A stretch of 64,000 nt of DNA, from positions 682,001 through 746,000 of the forward strand of contig NZ_JACHHP010000001.1 of assembly GCF_014202825.1 (NCBI RefSeq), read 5' to 3'. Every line of letters begins with the position of its first letter. Positions within the stretch are counted from its first letter, which is position 1. The DNA comes from Chiayiivirga flava (GTDB lineage Bacteria > Pseudomonadota > Gammaproteobacteria > Xanthomonadales > Xanthomonadaceae). The translations under genes were made by a program, and so were the position numbers. Of the stretch, positions 43,214-51,721 are shown piece after piece. The notes below the pieces were generated by a model. That model did no database searches, was not told the DNA's origin, and was given only the letters and a program-made list of their open reading frames with translations.

Positions 43214-45308
43214 CGTGGCGCCCCTTGCGTGCCTTCTCGTCCATGAGATCGCGCATCAGCCCGTTGAGGCGGCGGTCGCGCTGCCGCGTCGCCTCTTCCG
43301 CCGGCAGCGCGAGCACGATCCGCTGCGACAGGCTGTCGTTGATCGAACGACGCAGACGGAAGTGGTCGCGCAGCATCTCCACCGGCACGGCATCGGCAGT
43401 GCTGCGCAGACTGCGCTCCACGACGATGGCTCCGTCGCTGGCCTGGCGGGTGGCGGTGGTGAAATGCAGCGCTTGGTCTTCGAACGTCTCGTCGTCGGCG
43501 CGCCCGATCCAGCGCCAGCCCGCGGGCAGCTCGATGCGCGTGGTCTGCTCGATCCGTACCGGATGATTCAGCGGCAGCGGCGCGGTGCGTTCCAGCACCG
43601 CCGGCAGCATGGTTTCGCCGCCGATGTGGTCGATCGGAACGTCGAGCAGGCGTTGCCCCGGGCCGGCCTCGGCCCACGGCGCCGTAAGGCGATAGCGCTC
43701 GCGCGCGCGCACCATGTTCTCGACGGCAACGTCGTCGAGGGCGAGCGGCTCCACCACATCGAGCTCGCCGAAGACGCGCCGATAGTGGTCCGCATACTGG
43801 CGATCCAGCGCCTCCCGACCGCGCGTGACCAGCGACAGCCGCTGACGCTCGGCCGCCGCGCCGCGGTACTCGGTGTCCACACTCATCAACACCGCATCGC
43901 CTTCGACGACGAAGGTGGTCAGCGCGCGGACGGCGTCCACCGCCGCGGCCGGACGCGTCACCGGCACCAGCCTGTCGCTGCCGGCCATCACCGGCAGCGC
44001 GAGGCCGAAATCGCCCACCGCGAGCTCGCGCGGCGATCCGCGCTGCTGTGTGGCAGTCGGATCGAGCCACAGCACGCTGTCGCCCAGCTGCACGCGCGCG
44101 ATGACGTGGTCGAAGCTGGCGCCGGACGGCGGCAGGTCGGCGACGCCGCGGCCGCGCTGCGCGGACACGAGCGCGGGCTGCGCCGCGATGCCCAGTTCGC
44201 CGAGCACGGTCACCAGCAGGCGCACCTTGTCCTTGCAGTCGCCGTAGCGTCGCTCCCACACCACGGCGGGCTCCGCCGGACGATGCGTGCTCTCGCCGAT
44301 CTCGACGCCGAAGTAGCGCACCTCTTCCTGCACCGCGCGCAAGGCGGCGGCGAGCCGAGCCTCGTCGTCGGGCAGCGCGCGCCACGCGGACAGGCGCTCG
44401 CGCAACCCGGCGGAGAGCGCGGCGGGCGGTGGATAGAGCGTGCCGGCCCAGGTCGCGACCTCGGACCAGCTGCGACGCTGCCCGACCGTGACCCCGGGTA
44501 TCGGCTCGTACCAGCGCGGATAGATGCCTTCGTCGCGAAATGCCGCGATGCGCTTCTGTTCGTACACGACTTCGACCGCATCCGGCCGGGTCACCTCGCG
44601 CCGTACCGGTACACCCGCGTGCCGCTGCTCGGCGATCTGCGTGCCGGGCGCAAACAGCACCCGCAGCCGGCGGTGCAACTGCGGCTGGGTCCAGCCGAAG
44701 CCGGCGTATTCGTCGATCTGGCCGGCCAGGATCGGATTCGCGCCCGTGACGCTGTAACGCATGCGCACCACATCGCCGGCACGCACGTCGTCGAGCACCA
44801 GCAACGCGGTGACGGTGCCGGTGGCCATGTCGCGCTCGAACTCTGCCTCGCGGCGTGCCAGCGTGACGCGCTCGGGCACGAGCCGGTTCGACCAGCGCCC
44901 CTCGCGGCGCAGCTCCACCGCATGCAGCGTCAGCTGCTCGAACTCGGGACTGAAATCGATCTGCACCTTCGCCGCTTCGCCGACCAGTTCCTGCGACACT
45001 GCTTCATAGGCGTAATCGACATACCGCACGCGCCCGCCGTGGCGGCGGTCGACCTGGGTGTCGGCCAGCCAGAGCCGCCAGCGCGCGTCGGCCGCAAACG
45101 GGGCCGTTTCGCCCGGTTCGTCCCAGGCCGAGGCGATATCGAGCGGCTCGACGAAGGCCGGTGGCGGCGCCACCGAGAACACGTAGTCGCCCGAACGGAC
45201 CTCACGCACCGGCTCGGCGCCGTGTGCGCCGCCGACACCGACGCCGATCCCCACCAACGCCAGCCAGACTATGACCGCCGCCCATCCCTGCCGCTGTCGC
45301 GTACGCAT
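43203..45308 (-). CDS. DUF3857 and transglutaminase-like periplasmic protein
   Basis: 701 residues if started at the ATG at 45308, which directly precedes a signal peptide (WAAVIVWLALVGIGVGVGGA); longer starts up to 45368 exist. The first third is the DUF3857 beta domain (RVRYVDYAYEAVSQELVGEA, VTGANPILAGQIDEYAGF). The middle is a transglutaminase-like cysteine-protease fold with the catalytic Cys in RRYGDCKDKVRLL (about C358), the His in GASFDHVIARVQL and the Asp in SVLWLDPTATQQ, so the triad looks complete. The last part resembles DUF2569/3858-type C-terminal beta domains. An envelope role is likely; the reaction (amidase or crosslinking) is unknown. Confidence 0.8.
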   Translation of the reverse strand: MRTRQRQGWAAVIVWLALVGIGVGVGGAHGAEPVREVRSGDYVFSVAPPPAFVEPLDIASAWDEPGETAPFAADARWRLWLADTQVDRRHGGRVRYVDYAYEAVSQELVGEAAKVQIDFSPEFEQLTLHAVELRREGRWSNRLVPERVTLARREAEFERDMATGTVTALLVLDDVRAGDVVRMRYSVTGANPILAGQIDEYAGFGWTQPQLHRRLRVLFAPGTQIAEQRHAGVPVRREVTRPDAVEVVYEQKRIAAFRDEGIYPRWYEPIPGVTVGQRRSWSEVATWAGTLYPPPAALSAGLRERLSAWRALPDDEARLAAALRAVQEEVRYFGVEIGESTHRPAEPAVVWERRYGDCKDKVRLLVTVLGELGIAAQPALVSAQRGRGVADLPPSGASFDHVIARVQLGDSVLWLDPTATQQRGSPRELAVGDFGLALPVMAGSDRLVPVTRPAAAVDAVRALTTFVVEGDAVLMSVDTEYRGAAAERQRLSLVTRGREALDRQYADHYRRVFGELDVVEPLALDDVAVENMVRARERYRLTAPWAEAGPGQRLLDVPIDHIGGETMLPAVLERTAPLPLNHPVRIEQTTRIELPAGWRWIGRADDETFEDQALHFTTATRQASDGAIVVERSLRSTADAVPVEMLRDHFRLRRSINDSLSQRIVLALPAEEATRQRDRRLNGLMRDLMDEKARKGRHGAQ

Positions 45309-45377
45309 CCCGACCCGATCCCCGTTCCCTGCATCCGCGACCATACGATGCGCGCGGTACCGCGGCAACCGCGGGAA

Positions 45378-46337
45378 CTATGCGCTGCCCGCGCCGCGCG
45401 CGTAGGCGTCCGTGGCCGCCACCAGCGCGTCGGTGATCTCCGCCTCGAATGCGGAATGGCCCGAGGCCGGGCAGATCACCAGCCGCGATTCGGGCCAGGC
45501 CGCGTGCAGGTCCCACGCGTTCTGGATCGGACAGACCACGTCGTAGCGGCCGTGCACGATGGTGCCGGGGATGGCGCGGATCTTCGCCACGTCGCGCAGC
45601 AGCTGGTCTTCGACCTCGAAGAACCCCCCGTTGACGAAGTAGTGGCACTCGATGCGCGCGAAGGCGAGCGCGAACGCATCGGCCTTGTGCGCATCGACGA
45701 AGCCCGGATCCTGCCGCAGGAAACTGGTCGAGGCTTCCCACACCGACCATGCCCGCGCCGCGTCGAGGCGAACGCCGGCATCGTCGGAGGTGAGACGGCG
45801 GTGGAACGCGGAGATCAGGTCGGCACGCTCCACCTCCGGGATCGGCCTGAGGTACTGCTCCCACGCGTCCGGAAACAGCCGATGCGCGCCGTTCTGGTAG
45901 AACCACTCCAGCTCCCAGCGCCGCAGCATGAAAATGCCGCGCAGCACGAGCTCGGTGACCGACTCGGGATGCGTCTGCGCGTAGGCGAGCGCCAGCGTGG
46001 ACCCCCACGAGCCGCCGAACGCCTGCCAGCGCGGAATCGAAAGATGCCGGCGCAACGCCTCGATGTCGGCGACCAGATCCCACGTGGTGTTGTCGACCAG
46101 GTCCGCATGCGGCGTCGAACGCCCGCTGCCGCGCTGGTCGAACAGCACGATGCGGTACTTCGCCGGATCGTGGAAACGCCGCATCTTCGGACTGCAACCC
46201 GCGCCCGGCCCGCCGTGCAGCAGCACCACCGGCTTGCCGTCCGGATTGCCGCACTGCTCGTAGTGCAGCGTGTGCCGCTCCGACACTTTCAGCGTGCCGC
46301 TGTCGAACGGTTCGATCTCGGGATACAGGGTGCGCAT
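45378..46337 (-). CDS. pip: Proline iminopeptidase
   Basis: A 319-residue alpha/beta hydrolase of peptidase family S33, from the ATG at 46337. The oxyanion loop is LLHGGPGAGCSP, the nucleophile is in FGGSWGSTLALAYAQTHP, and the catalytic Asp and His are in GRYDVVCP and ASGHSAFE. FDQRGSGRSTPHA is the usual Pip motif. It removes N-terminal proline from peptides in the cytoplasm. It has the same strand and family length as Xanthomonas Pip. It is divergent from the PspC gene and 69 bases upstream of the DUF3857 gene. Confidence 0.95.
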   Translation of the reverse strand: MRTLYPEIEPFDSGTLKVSERHTLHYEQCGNPDGKPVVLLHGGPGAGCSPKMRRFHDPAKYRIVLFDQRGSGRSTPHADLVDNTTWDLVADIEALRRHLSIPRWQAFGGSWGSTLALAYAQTHPESVTELVLRGIFMLRRWELEWFYQNGAHRLFPDAWEQYLRPIPEVERADLISAFHRRLTSDDAGVRLDAARAWSVWEASTSFLRQDPGFVDAHKADAFALAFARIECHYFVNGGFFEVEDQLLRDVAKIRAIPGTIVHGRYDVVCPIQNAWDLHAAWPESRLVICPASGHSAFEAEITDALVAATDAYARGAGSA

Positions 46338-46454
46338 GGCGGTTCCGGCGGAAAAGACTGCGGGAAGTCTAGCGGCTCCGTGCGGCCGTGCAGAACCGGC
46401 GATTGTGGCGGAAACTGTGCGTTCGACCGCGAACGCATCCGCCTGGAGGCTGGC

Positions 46455-46688
46455 TTGAACCACGACAGGCGCCTGAAGAAATCGAAAAACCGCATGCTGG
46501 CAGGCGTCTGCGGCGGCATCGCGGAGTACATCGGCTGGCCGGCCGCACACGTGCGCGTGGTGTACGTGCTGGTGTCGGTGCTTTCGGCGGCGTTCCCCGG
46601 CATGCTCGTGTACGTCGTACTTGCCCTCGCGATGCCGCCGCCGGATCGCCAACGCAGATTCCGCCTCGACGATTATCGGGTGCAATGA
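46455..46688 (+). CDS. Small PspC-domain membrane protein
   Basis: 77 residues from the TTG at 46455, with GGAG eight bases upstream. The PspC domain signature is RMLAGVCGGIAEYIGWPAAH, followed by VRVVYVLVSVLSAAFPGMLV, a transmembrane helix, and YVVLALAMPPPD. Such stand-alone PspC proteins are thought to sit in the inner membrane and sense envelope stress. No pspA or pspB is nearby. Confidence 0.85.
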   Translation: MNHDRRLKKSKNRMLAGVCGGIAEYIGWPAAHVRVVYVLVSVLSAAFPGMLVYVVLALAMPPPDRQRRFRLDDYRVQ

Positions 46689-46826
46689 CGCATATCGCGC
46701 GGGCGCCGCGGCAGCAGACGCGATTCAACGAACCAGGCGCTGTCGAACCGGGACCTGTCGAGCCGGACGCGCGCGATCGTGGACATGATGGTGCAGCTGC
46801 CCGCAGCGCGGGCGATTCGATCCGAT

Positions 46827-46902
46827 GGTCGGGACGGCCGGATTTGAACCGACGACCCTCTGCCCCCCAGGCAGATGCGCTACCAGACTGCGCTACGCCC
46901 CG
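46827..46902 (-). tRNA. tRNA-Pro (anticodon GGG)
   Basis: The acceptor stem pairs CGGGGCG with CGTCCCG (one G-U pair). The D arm has GCGCAGTCTGGTAGCGC, the anticodon stem TCTGC/GCAGA around loop CTGGGGG (anticodon GGG), and the T loop GGTTCAAATCC. The CCA is encoded. Confidence 0.95.
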
Positions 46903-47030
46903 ACGTTGGACCGATTGGCGGCGCAGGGCCGCAAGCGAGCCGCGAAGTATACGCCACTTGGCGCCGGCACGGGAACCGGCCCGGGACGACGCCGGGACGC
47001 GGCGTCTGCACCCGTCCCGCGGACCGGTGC

Positions 47031-49490
47031 TCAGCCGCCGTTCGCCTGCTCCAGCCGTGCCTGCAGCGCCGGCAGTTCCGGGCTGGTCGGGTCGAGCTCG
47101 CGTGCCTGGTCGATGGCCGTGCTGGCGCGCGCGATCTCGCCCGCGCCGAGGCGTTCGGCGGCTTGGCCGAGGAAGCTGCGCGCGAGACGCCGGCGCATGG
47201 ACGGCAGCTCGGTGTCGGCAGGCGCGATGGTGGCCATCGTGTCGAGCGCGTTGCGCGCGCTGTCGAGGCGGTTTGCGCCCAGCGCCTCCTCGAAGCGCTT
47301 GCGCACCAGCACCGGCAACTGCGCCAGGCCCGCGCGCGCGGCGGCATTGTCCGGCTGCAGGGTGAGCACGGCGCGGTAGGAGTCGTAGGCGTTTTCGCCC
47401 GGCGGCATCAGCACGCGGCCGGCCGCGGCGGCGGCTTCGGCCTGCCCGAGCAGGGTCGCGATCTGCGCGGCGGTGGCGGGTGCCGCGGGGTCGGGCAAGG
47501 CGGCGGCGTCGCGCTTGCGCTCCAGGTCGCGCAGACGTGCGCGTGCGGCGGCCAGGCCCGGTGCGTCGGAGGACACCTCGCCGGCCTGGTCGAGCAGGGC
47601 CGTGGCCGGCTCGAACTCGAAGTCGGCCATGCGCCGCTGTGCCTGCGCGATCAGTGCGGTCGCCACGTCGCGCAGCCCGTCCTGTGCGCGGCGGTTGCCG
47701 GGATCGCTTGCCAGCACGTCGCGGAACGCGCGCACCGCATTGGCCTGCGGCGGCGACAGCAACTGGCCCTCGCGCAACAGGCGCTCGGCCTCGGCCAGCC
47801 GGTCGTCGATCGCCGCGGCGCGCCGCTCGCGCGCCTGGGCCAGACGCGCGAGCGCATCGGGCAGACCCAGGTGGGCGGGGTCGAGCGCGGCGACGGCGTC
47901 GATCTGCTGCGCCGCGCTGTCGAACTGGCCGCTGTCGATGGCCGCATTCGCGCGCGCCAGCGCCGCGCTCAGCGCGTCGCGCAGGCCGACATTGGCGAGC
48001 GCGTTGCCCGCGTCGGCCTGCAGCACGCGGCGGAACAGCGCGATGGCGCCGTCCTCGCCGTCGAGGGTGCCGGTCTGCAATGCGGCGCGTGCGGCATCGA
48101 GCAGGCCGCCGATTTCCACATCCGCGGTCTCGCGGCTGCGCAGTTGCGCCTCGATCGGATCGAGCAGGCCGCTCGGCGTCGCGAGCGCGCGTGCCTGCTG
48201 CAGCGCGGCGCGCGCTGCCGCCACGTCGCCGGCGTCGAGCGCGGCGCGCGCCTGCAGCACAAAACGTTCGCCGACGCGGCGCAGGCCGTCGCGCGCCGGC
48301 TGGCTGTCCGGATCGAGCGCCGCGGCGGCGCGGTAGAGCTCGCTCGCGCCCTGCCCATCCGCGCGCGTGAGGATGTTCTGCGCAAGCGCCGCATCGGCCC
48401 GTTCCAGCAGCGCGTTCATGCGGGTCTGCGGCAGCAGGTCGCGCAGACGGTCCTGGAAGACGAAGGTGGTCGCGCCCAGCACCGCGAGCAGCGCCAGCGT
48501 GCCCCACAGCCATGTGCGGCGGCGTGGCGCCTGCTTCGCATGCGTACGCCAGCGCGGTGCGGGTGTGCGCAGCACGTCGTCGATGCGGCCGAGCTGCGGT
48601 TCGTGGTCGGCATCGCCGTCGCTGCGACGCATGCCGGCGGGCAGCAGCGGTGGCGTGTCGACGCGCGGCAGCACCTGGGTGCGCGTGGGATGGGCCTGCG
48701 GGCGGTGTTCGATCGCCTCGATCGCACTGCAGACCTCCTCGCCGGACTGGAAGCGCTGCGCCGGTTCCTTCGCCAGCATGCGGTCGAGCAGCGGCTGCAG
48801 CTCCGCCAGATGCTCGGGCAGGCGCGGCAGCGGCGCGGTGATGTGCATGATGCCGACCGCAAGCGAATCGTCGGCCTGGTACGGCACCTTCCCCACCAGC
48901 AGCTCGTGCAGCACGATGCCGAGGCTGTACAGATCGGCGCGGCCGTCGAGCGGCAGGCCGCGCGCCTGCTCCGGGCTCATATAGTGCGGCGTGCCGATGA
49001 TGGCGCCGGTGCGCGTCATGCGGCTGTTGTCGGAGGCGCGCGCGATGCCGAAATCGGTGAGCGCCGCGACGCCGTCCTCGCGCAGCAGGATGTTGTCGGG
49101 CTTGATGTCGCGGTGCACGATGCCGCGCGCGCCGGCGTAGTTCAGCGCGCTCGCGATCTCGCGCGTGACGCGCAGCGCGAAGGCGGGTTCGCGCGGGATG
49201 CCGCTGCGCCCCAGCACCGGTCCGCCGGGCAGGTATTCCATCGCGATGTAGTGATGCTCGCCGGCAATGCCGACATCGTGCACCTGCACCACGTTGGGAT
49301 GGCGCAGCTTGGCCGCGATGCGCGCCTCGCGCAAAAAGCGTTCGCCGAACTGCGCATCGCCGAGCAACGTCGTCGACATCACTTTCAGCGCCACTTCGCG
49401 CTGGACCGATTCCTGCAGTGCGAGGTAGACGGTGGCCATGCCGCCGCGGCCCAGCGTCTGCAGGAGACGGTATCCCGGTATTTCGATCAC
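47031..49490 (-). CDS. Eukaryote-like serine/threonine protein kinase with extracytoplasmic repeat domain
   Basis: 819 residues from the GTG at 49490 (MIEIPGYRLLQTLGRGGMAT), with AGGG just upstream; a TTG at 49553 would add 21 residues. The Hanks-type kinase domain is complete: glycine loop GRGGMATVY, Lys36 in VALKVM, HRDIKPDNIL, DFGIA, the activation segment ending SPEQA and GRADLYSLG. After a basic linker, one transmembrane helix (LWGTLALLAVLGATTFVF) leads to a long alanine-rich C-terminal region of TPR-like helical pairs in the periplasm (for example NALANVGLRDALSAALARAN). Family knowledge suggests that it senses the envelope and signals by phosphorylation. The partner phosphatase is not in the window. 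Confidence 0.9.
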   Translation of the reverse strand: MIEIPGYRLLQTLGRGGMATVYLALQESVQREVALKVMSTTLLGDAQFGERFLREARIAAKLRHPNVVQVHDVGIAGEHHYIAMEYLPGGPVLGRSGIPREPAFALRVTREIASALNYAGARGIVHRDIKPDNILLREDGVAALTDFGIARASDNSRMTRTGAIIGTPHYMSPEQARGLPLDGRADLYSLGIVLHELLVGKVPYQADDSLAVGIMHITAPLPRLPEHLAELQPLLDRMLAKEPAQRFQSGEEVCSAIEAIEHRPQAHPTRTQVLPRVDTPPLLPAGMRRSDGDADHEPQLGRIDDVLRTPAPRWRTHAKQAPRRRTWLWGTLALLAVLGATTFVFQDRLRDLLPQTRMNALLERADAALAQNILTRADGQGASELYRAAAALDPDSQPARDGLRRVGERFVLQARAALDAGDVAAARAALQQARALATPSGLLDPIEAQLRSRETADVEIGGLLDAARAALQTGTLDGEDGAIALFRRVLQADAGNALANVGLRDALSAALARANAAIDSGQFDSAAQQIDAVAALDPAHLGLPDALARLAQARERRAAAIDDRLAEAERLLREGQLLSPPQANAVRAFRDVLASDPGNRRAQDGLRDVATALIAQAQRRMADFEFEPATALLDQAGEVSSDAPGLAAARARLRDLERKRDAAALPDPAAPATAAQIATLLGQAEAAAAAGRVLMPPGENAYDSYRAVLTLQPDNAAARAGLAQLPVLVRKRFEEALGANRLDSARNALDTMATIAPADTELPSMRRRLARSFLGQAAERLGAGEIARASTAIDQARELDPTSPELPALQARLEQANGG

Positions 49491-49586
49491 GCGCCCTGTC
49501 CGAGTGGCCCGGGCGACGGCCCGGGGCAATAACGATGCAGAGGATACATTCAAGCGCGGCCCGGCGCGCCACGGCCGCCGGAGCGG

Positions 49587-50948
49587 TCAGTCGGCCTCGA
49601 ACTCGTCTTCCGGATCGGGCGGCAGCAACTCGTCCCCCGGCGCGTGCTCCTCGTCCGGCGGCGCATCCTCCTCCACCGGCGGCGCAGGCGTCTGGCCGGC
49701 CTCGGCCTTGTGCATCGCATCGCTCGCGCTGGTTTCCTCGCCCACGTGATACGCGGCGAATCCGGGCAGCACCACCTGGTTGCGTGCCATCCCGATGACG
49801 CGCCCCACCACGGGCGAGCGCAGCTCGCGTTCGAGATTGTGGATCGGGTCGATGACCTTGCCGAGCAGTTCCCCGCGCTCCACGCGCTGGCCGAGCGTCA
49901 CCTCGCTCAGCAGCACACCGCCGGCATCCGAGCGCACCCACGAGGACTCGTAGTAGTACGGCTGCGGCTCGCTCCACACCGGCAGATTGCGCGACATGCC
50001 GAGCTTGTGCAGCAGCGTGTGGATGGCCTGCACGCCGTGCGCGATCTCCACGGGCTGCAGCTCGCCGGGGCCGCCGACCTCGAACGTGACCGAAGGCACG
50101 CCGGACAGCGTGGCCGCGGTGCGCAACATGCCGCGCGTGCCGGGCGAATGCAGCACGGTGGTGGCACCGAAGCCGCGGGTGAATTCCTGCACCTGCGGGC
50201 GCGCGAGATCGGCACGCACCTGCGGCAGGTTGCTGCGGTCGAACGAGCCGGTGTGGAAATCGACCAGCGAATCGCAGTGGCGCACCACGTTCTCGAAAAA
50301 GCTCGACGCGATGCGCGAGGCGATGCTGCCGTAACGCGATCCCGGAAAGTAGCGGTTGAGATCGCGCCGGTCGGGCAGATAGCGCGAATTGCGGCTGAAA
50401 CCGAACAGGTTGACGATGGGCACGGCAACGATGGTGCCGCCCAGCTGCTTGGGATCGACCTCGTTGGTGATGCGCCGGACGATCTCCACGCCGTTGAGCT
50501 CGTCGCCGTGCACGCCGGCGGTCAGGCAGAGCACCGGCCCCGGACGCAGGCCGTGCACCACGACCACCGGACTCACCACCTCGCCGCCGGAAAAGCTCTG
50601 GCTGGCGTTCCACTCGAGACGGGCACTGGCACCGGGCAGCACTTCGCTGTCGAGGATGCGGAACGGCGGCACCAGCGGCGGGCCGATGAAGGCGTCCGAG
50701 GCCGGATCGCCGGCCGCCAGCAGGATCGGCGGACCCACCGACTCCACCGGCCACGGCGGAATGCTCAGCGGCGGCGGCGCGGGCGGCGGCGCCGGGCGGC
50801 GCGGGCGCGGTGCGGGCGCGGGGTCCGCGGCCTGCGGCACCTCCGCCGGCTGCGGCGGCTGCTGGTCGGGCGGAAAGTCCTGCGCCGCGACGGCGGCGGC
50901 GAAGAACAGCAGGAGGATCGGGGCGAGTCGACTGCGCTCAGCGATCAT
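49587..50948 (-). CDS. Secreted AstE/AspA-type zinc hydrolase
   Basis: 453 residues starting ATGATCGCTGA inside the end of zur. The signal peptide is LAPILLLFFAAAVAAQ, then a proline-rich linker of about 60 residues. The succinylglutamate desuccinylase/aspartoacylase (M14-like) domain has the zinc site LTAGVHGDELNGVEIVRR (HxxE) and VDFHTGSFDRSNLPQ (His), plus NLFGFSRNSRYLPDRRDLNR. The C-terminus is very acidic. The leader and the acidic tail place it in the envelope, unlike cytoplasmic AstE. It may trim peptidoglycan or amidated substrates, which is inference. Sharing an operon with zur suggests zinc-linked expression. Confidence 0.82.
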   Translation of the reverse strand: MIAERSRLAPILLLFFAAAVAAQDFPPDQQPPQPAEVPQAADPAPAPRPRRPAPPPAPPPLSIPPWPVESVGPPILLAAGDPASDAFIGPPLVPPFRILDSEVLPGASARLEWNASQSFSGGEVVSPVVVVHGLRPGPVLCLTAGVHGDELNGVEIVRRITNEVDPKQLGGTIVAVPIVNLFGFSRNSRYLPDRRDLNRYFPGSRYGSIASRIASSFFENVVRHCDSLVDFHTGSFDRSNLPQVRADLARPQVQEFTRGFGATTVLHSPGTRGMLRTAATLSGVPSVTFEVGGPGELQPVEIAHGVQAIHTLLHKLGMSRNLPVWSEPQPYYYESSWVRSDAGGVLLSEVTLGQRVERGELLGKVIDPIHNLERELRSPVVGRVIGMARNQVVLPGFAAYHVGEETSASDAMHKAEAGQTPAPPVEEDAPPDEEHAPGDELLPPDPEDEFEAD

Positions 50949-51432
50949 CGCTGCATTTTGCGCACAGGCCGTGCACTTCCAGCGTCTGCGCCTGCGGCCG
51001 GAATCCGAGTGCGCGTGCCTGCTCGTTGAGCAGCGTGGTGACGCGTTCGTCCTCCAGTTCCACCGCCGTGTGGCAACCGTCGCACAGCAGGAACGGCACC
51101 GAATGCTGCACCCGCGGCTGATGGCAGCCGACGAAGGCATTGATCGATTCGAGCTTGTGGATGAAGCCGTTTTCCAGCAGGAAGTCCAGCGCGCGGTAGA
51201 CCGTGGGCGGCGCGGCCGTGCCCTTGTCGTCGTGGATGCGATCGAGCAGGTCGTAAGCCTTGACCGGACGGCCGGACTCGGCCACGAGGCGCAGCACCTT
51301 CTCGCGCAGCGGCGTCAGGCGCAGGCCGCGCTCGGCGCACACGTCGGCCACTTCGCGCAGGAAGTCGGGAAGATCGTGGACGTGGTGGTCGGGATTGGCG
51401 CAGGGCTGCGCGTGGGCGTGGCTGTCGCTCAT
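50938..51432 (-). CDS. zur: Fur-family regulator, probably Zur
   Basis: A 164-residue metalloregulator. The N-terminal winged helix carries LREVADVCAERGLRLTPLRE and TVYRALDFLLENGFIHKLES. The C-terminal dimer domain has the structural zinc pairs FLLCDGCHTAV and HGLCAKCSDD. A histidine-rich lead (HAHAQPCANPDHHVHDLPD) fits zinc sensing. It represses zinc uptake genes when zinc is sufficient. The gene overlaps the downstream hydrolase by 11 bases. No Zur box was identified in its own upstream repeat region. Confidence 0.88.
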   Translation of the reverse strand: MSDSHAHAQPCANPDHHVHDLPDFLREVADVCAERGLRLTPLREKVLRLVAESGRPVKAYDLLDRIHDDKGTAAPPTVYRALDFLLENGFIHKLESINAFVGCHQPRVQHSVPFLLCDGCHTAVELEDERVTTLLNEQARALGFRPQAQTLEVHGLCAKCSDDR

Positions 51433-51534
51433 CGCGGGATCATAGCATCCGGCCCGGAAGCCAAGCCCGGCGCGGGTTGCGGCAGTTCAGGCGCGAGTGC
51501 GGCAGGATTCGCCGACGCCGCGCACCGAAGCAAT

Positions 51535-51717
51535 CCTTCTCCCCGCGGGAGAAGGTGCCGGCAGGCGGATGAGGGCGAGCCGGTGCGGGCTGGCCTTGAA
51601 CGATCATCGATGCGAGCTTGGGATGCAGCAAGACGATCGATCTTCCGACAAACCTCGGAGATACCGAACGTGGCGCCCTCATCCGCCCTCCGGGCACCTT
51701 CTCCCGCGGGGAGAAGG
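51535..51717. repeat. Family B palindromic repeat pair (gltX-zur gap)
   Basis: The left copy at 51535-51575 is CCTTCTCCCCGCGGGAGAAG followed by GTGCCGGCAGGCGGATGAGGG. The right copy at 51676-51717 is its inverted partner, and its hairpin ends four bases from the gltX stop, where it can serve as the gltX terminator. It fills most of the 289-base gap. Confidence 0.85.
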
Positions 51718-51721
51718 AAGA

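Noticed and set aside
43047-46454. Long plus-strand open frame leading into the PspC gene
   Set aside because: It runs antisense through the DUF3857 and iminopeptidase genes. Only the last 77 codons, after the TTG at 46455, have a family signature.
46689-46826. Possible small gene between the PspC gene and tRNA-Pro
   Set aside because: No start with a ribosome binding site and no sensible short frame; treated as spacer.
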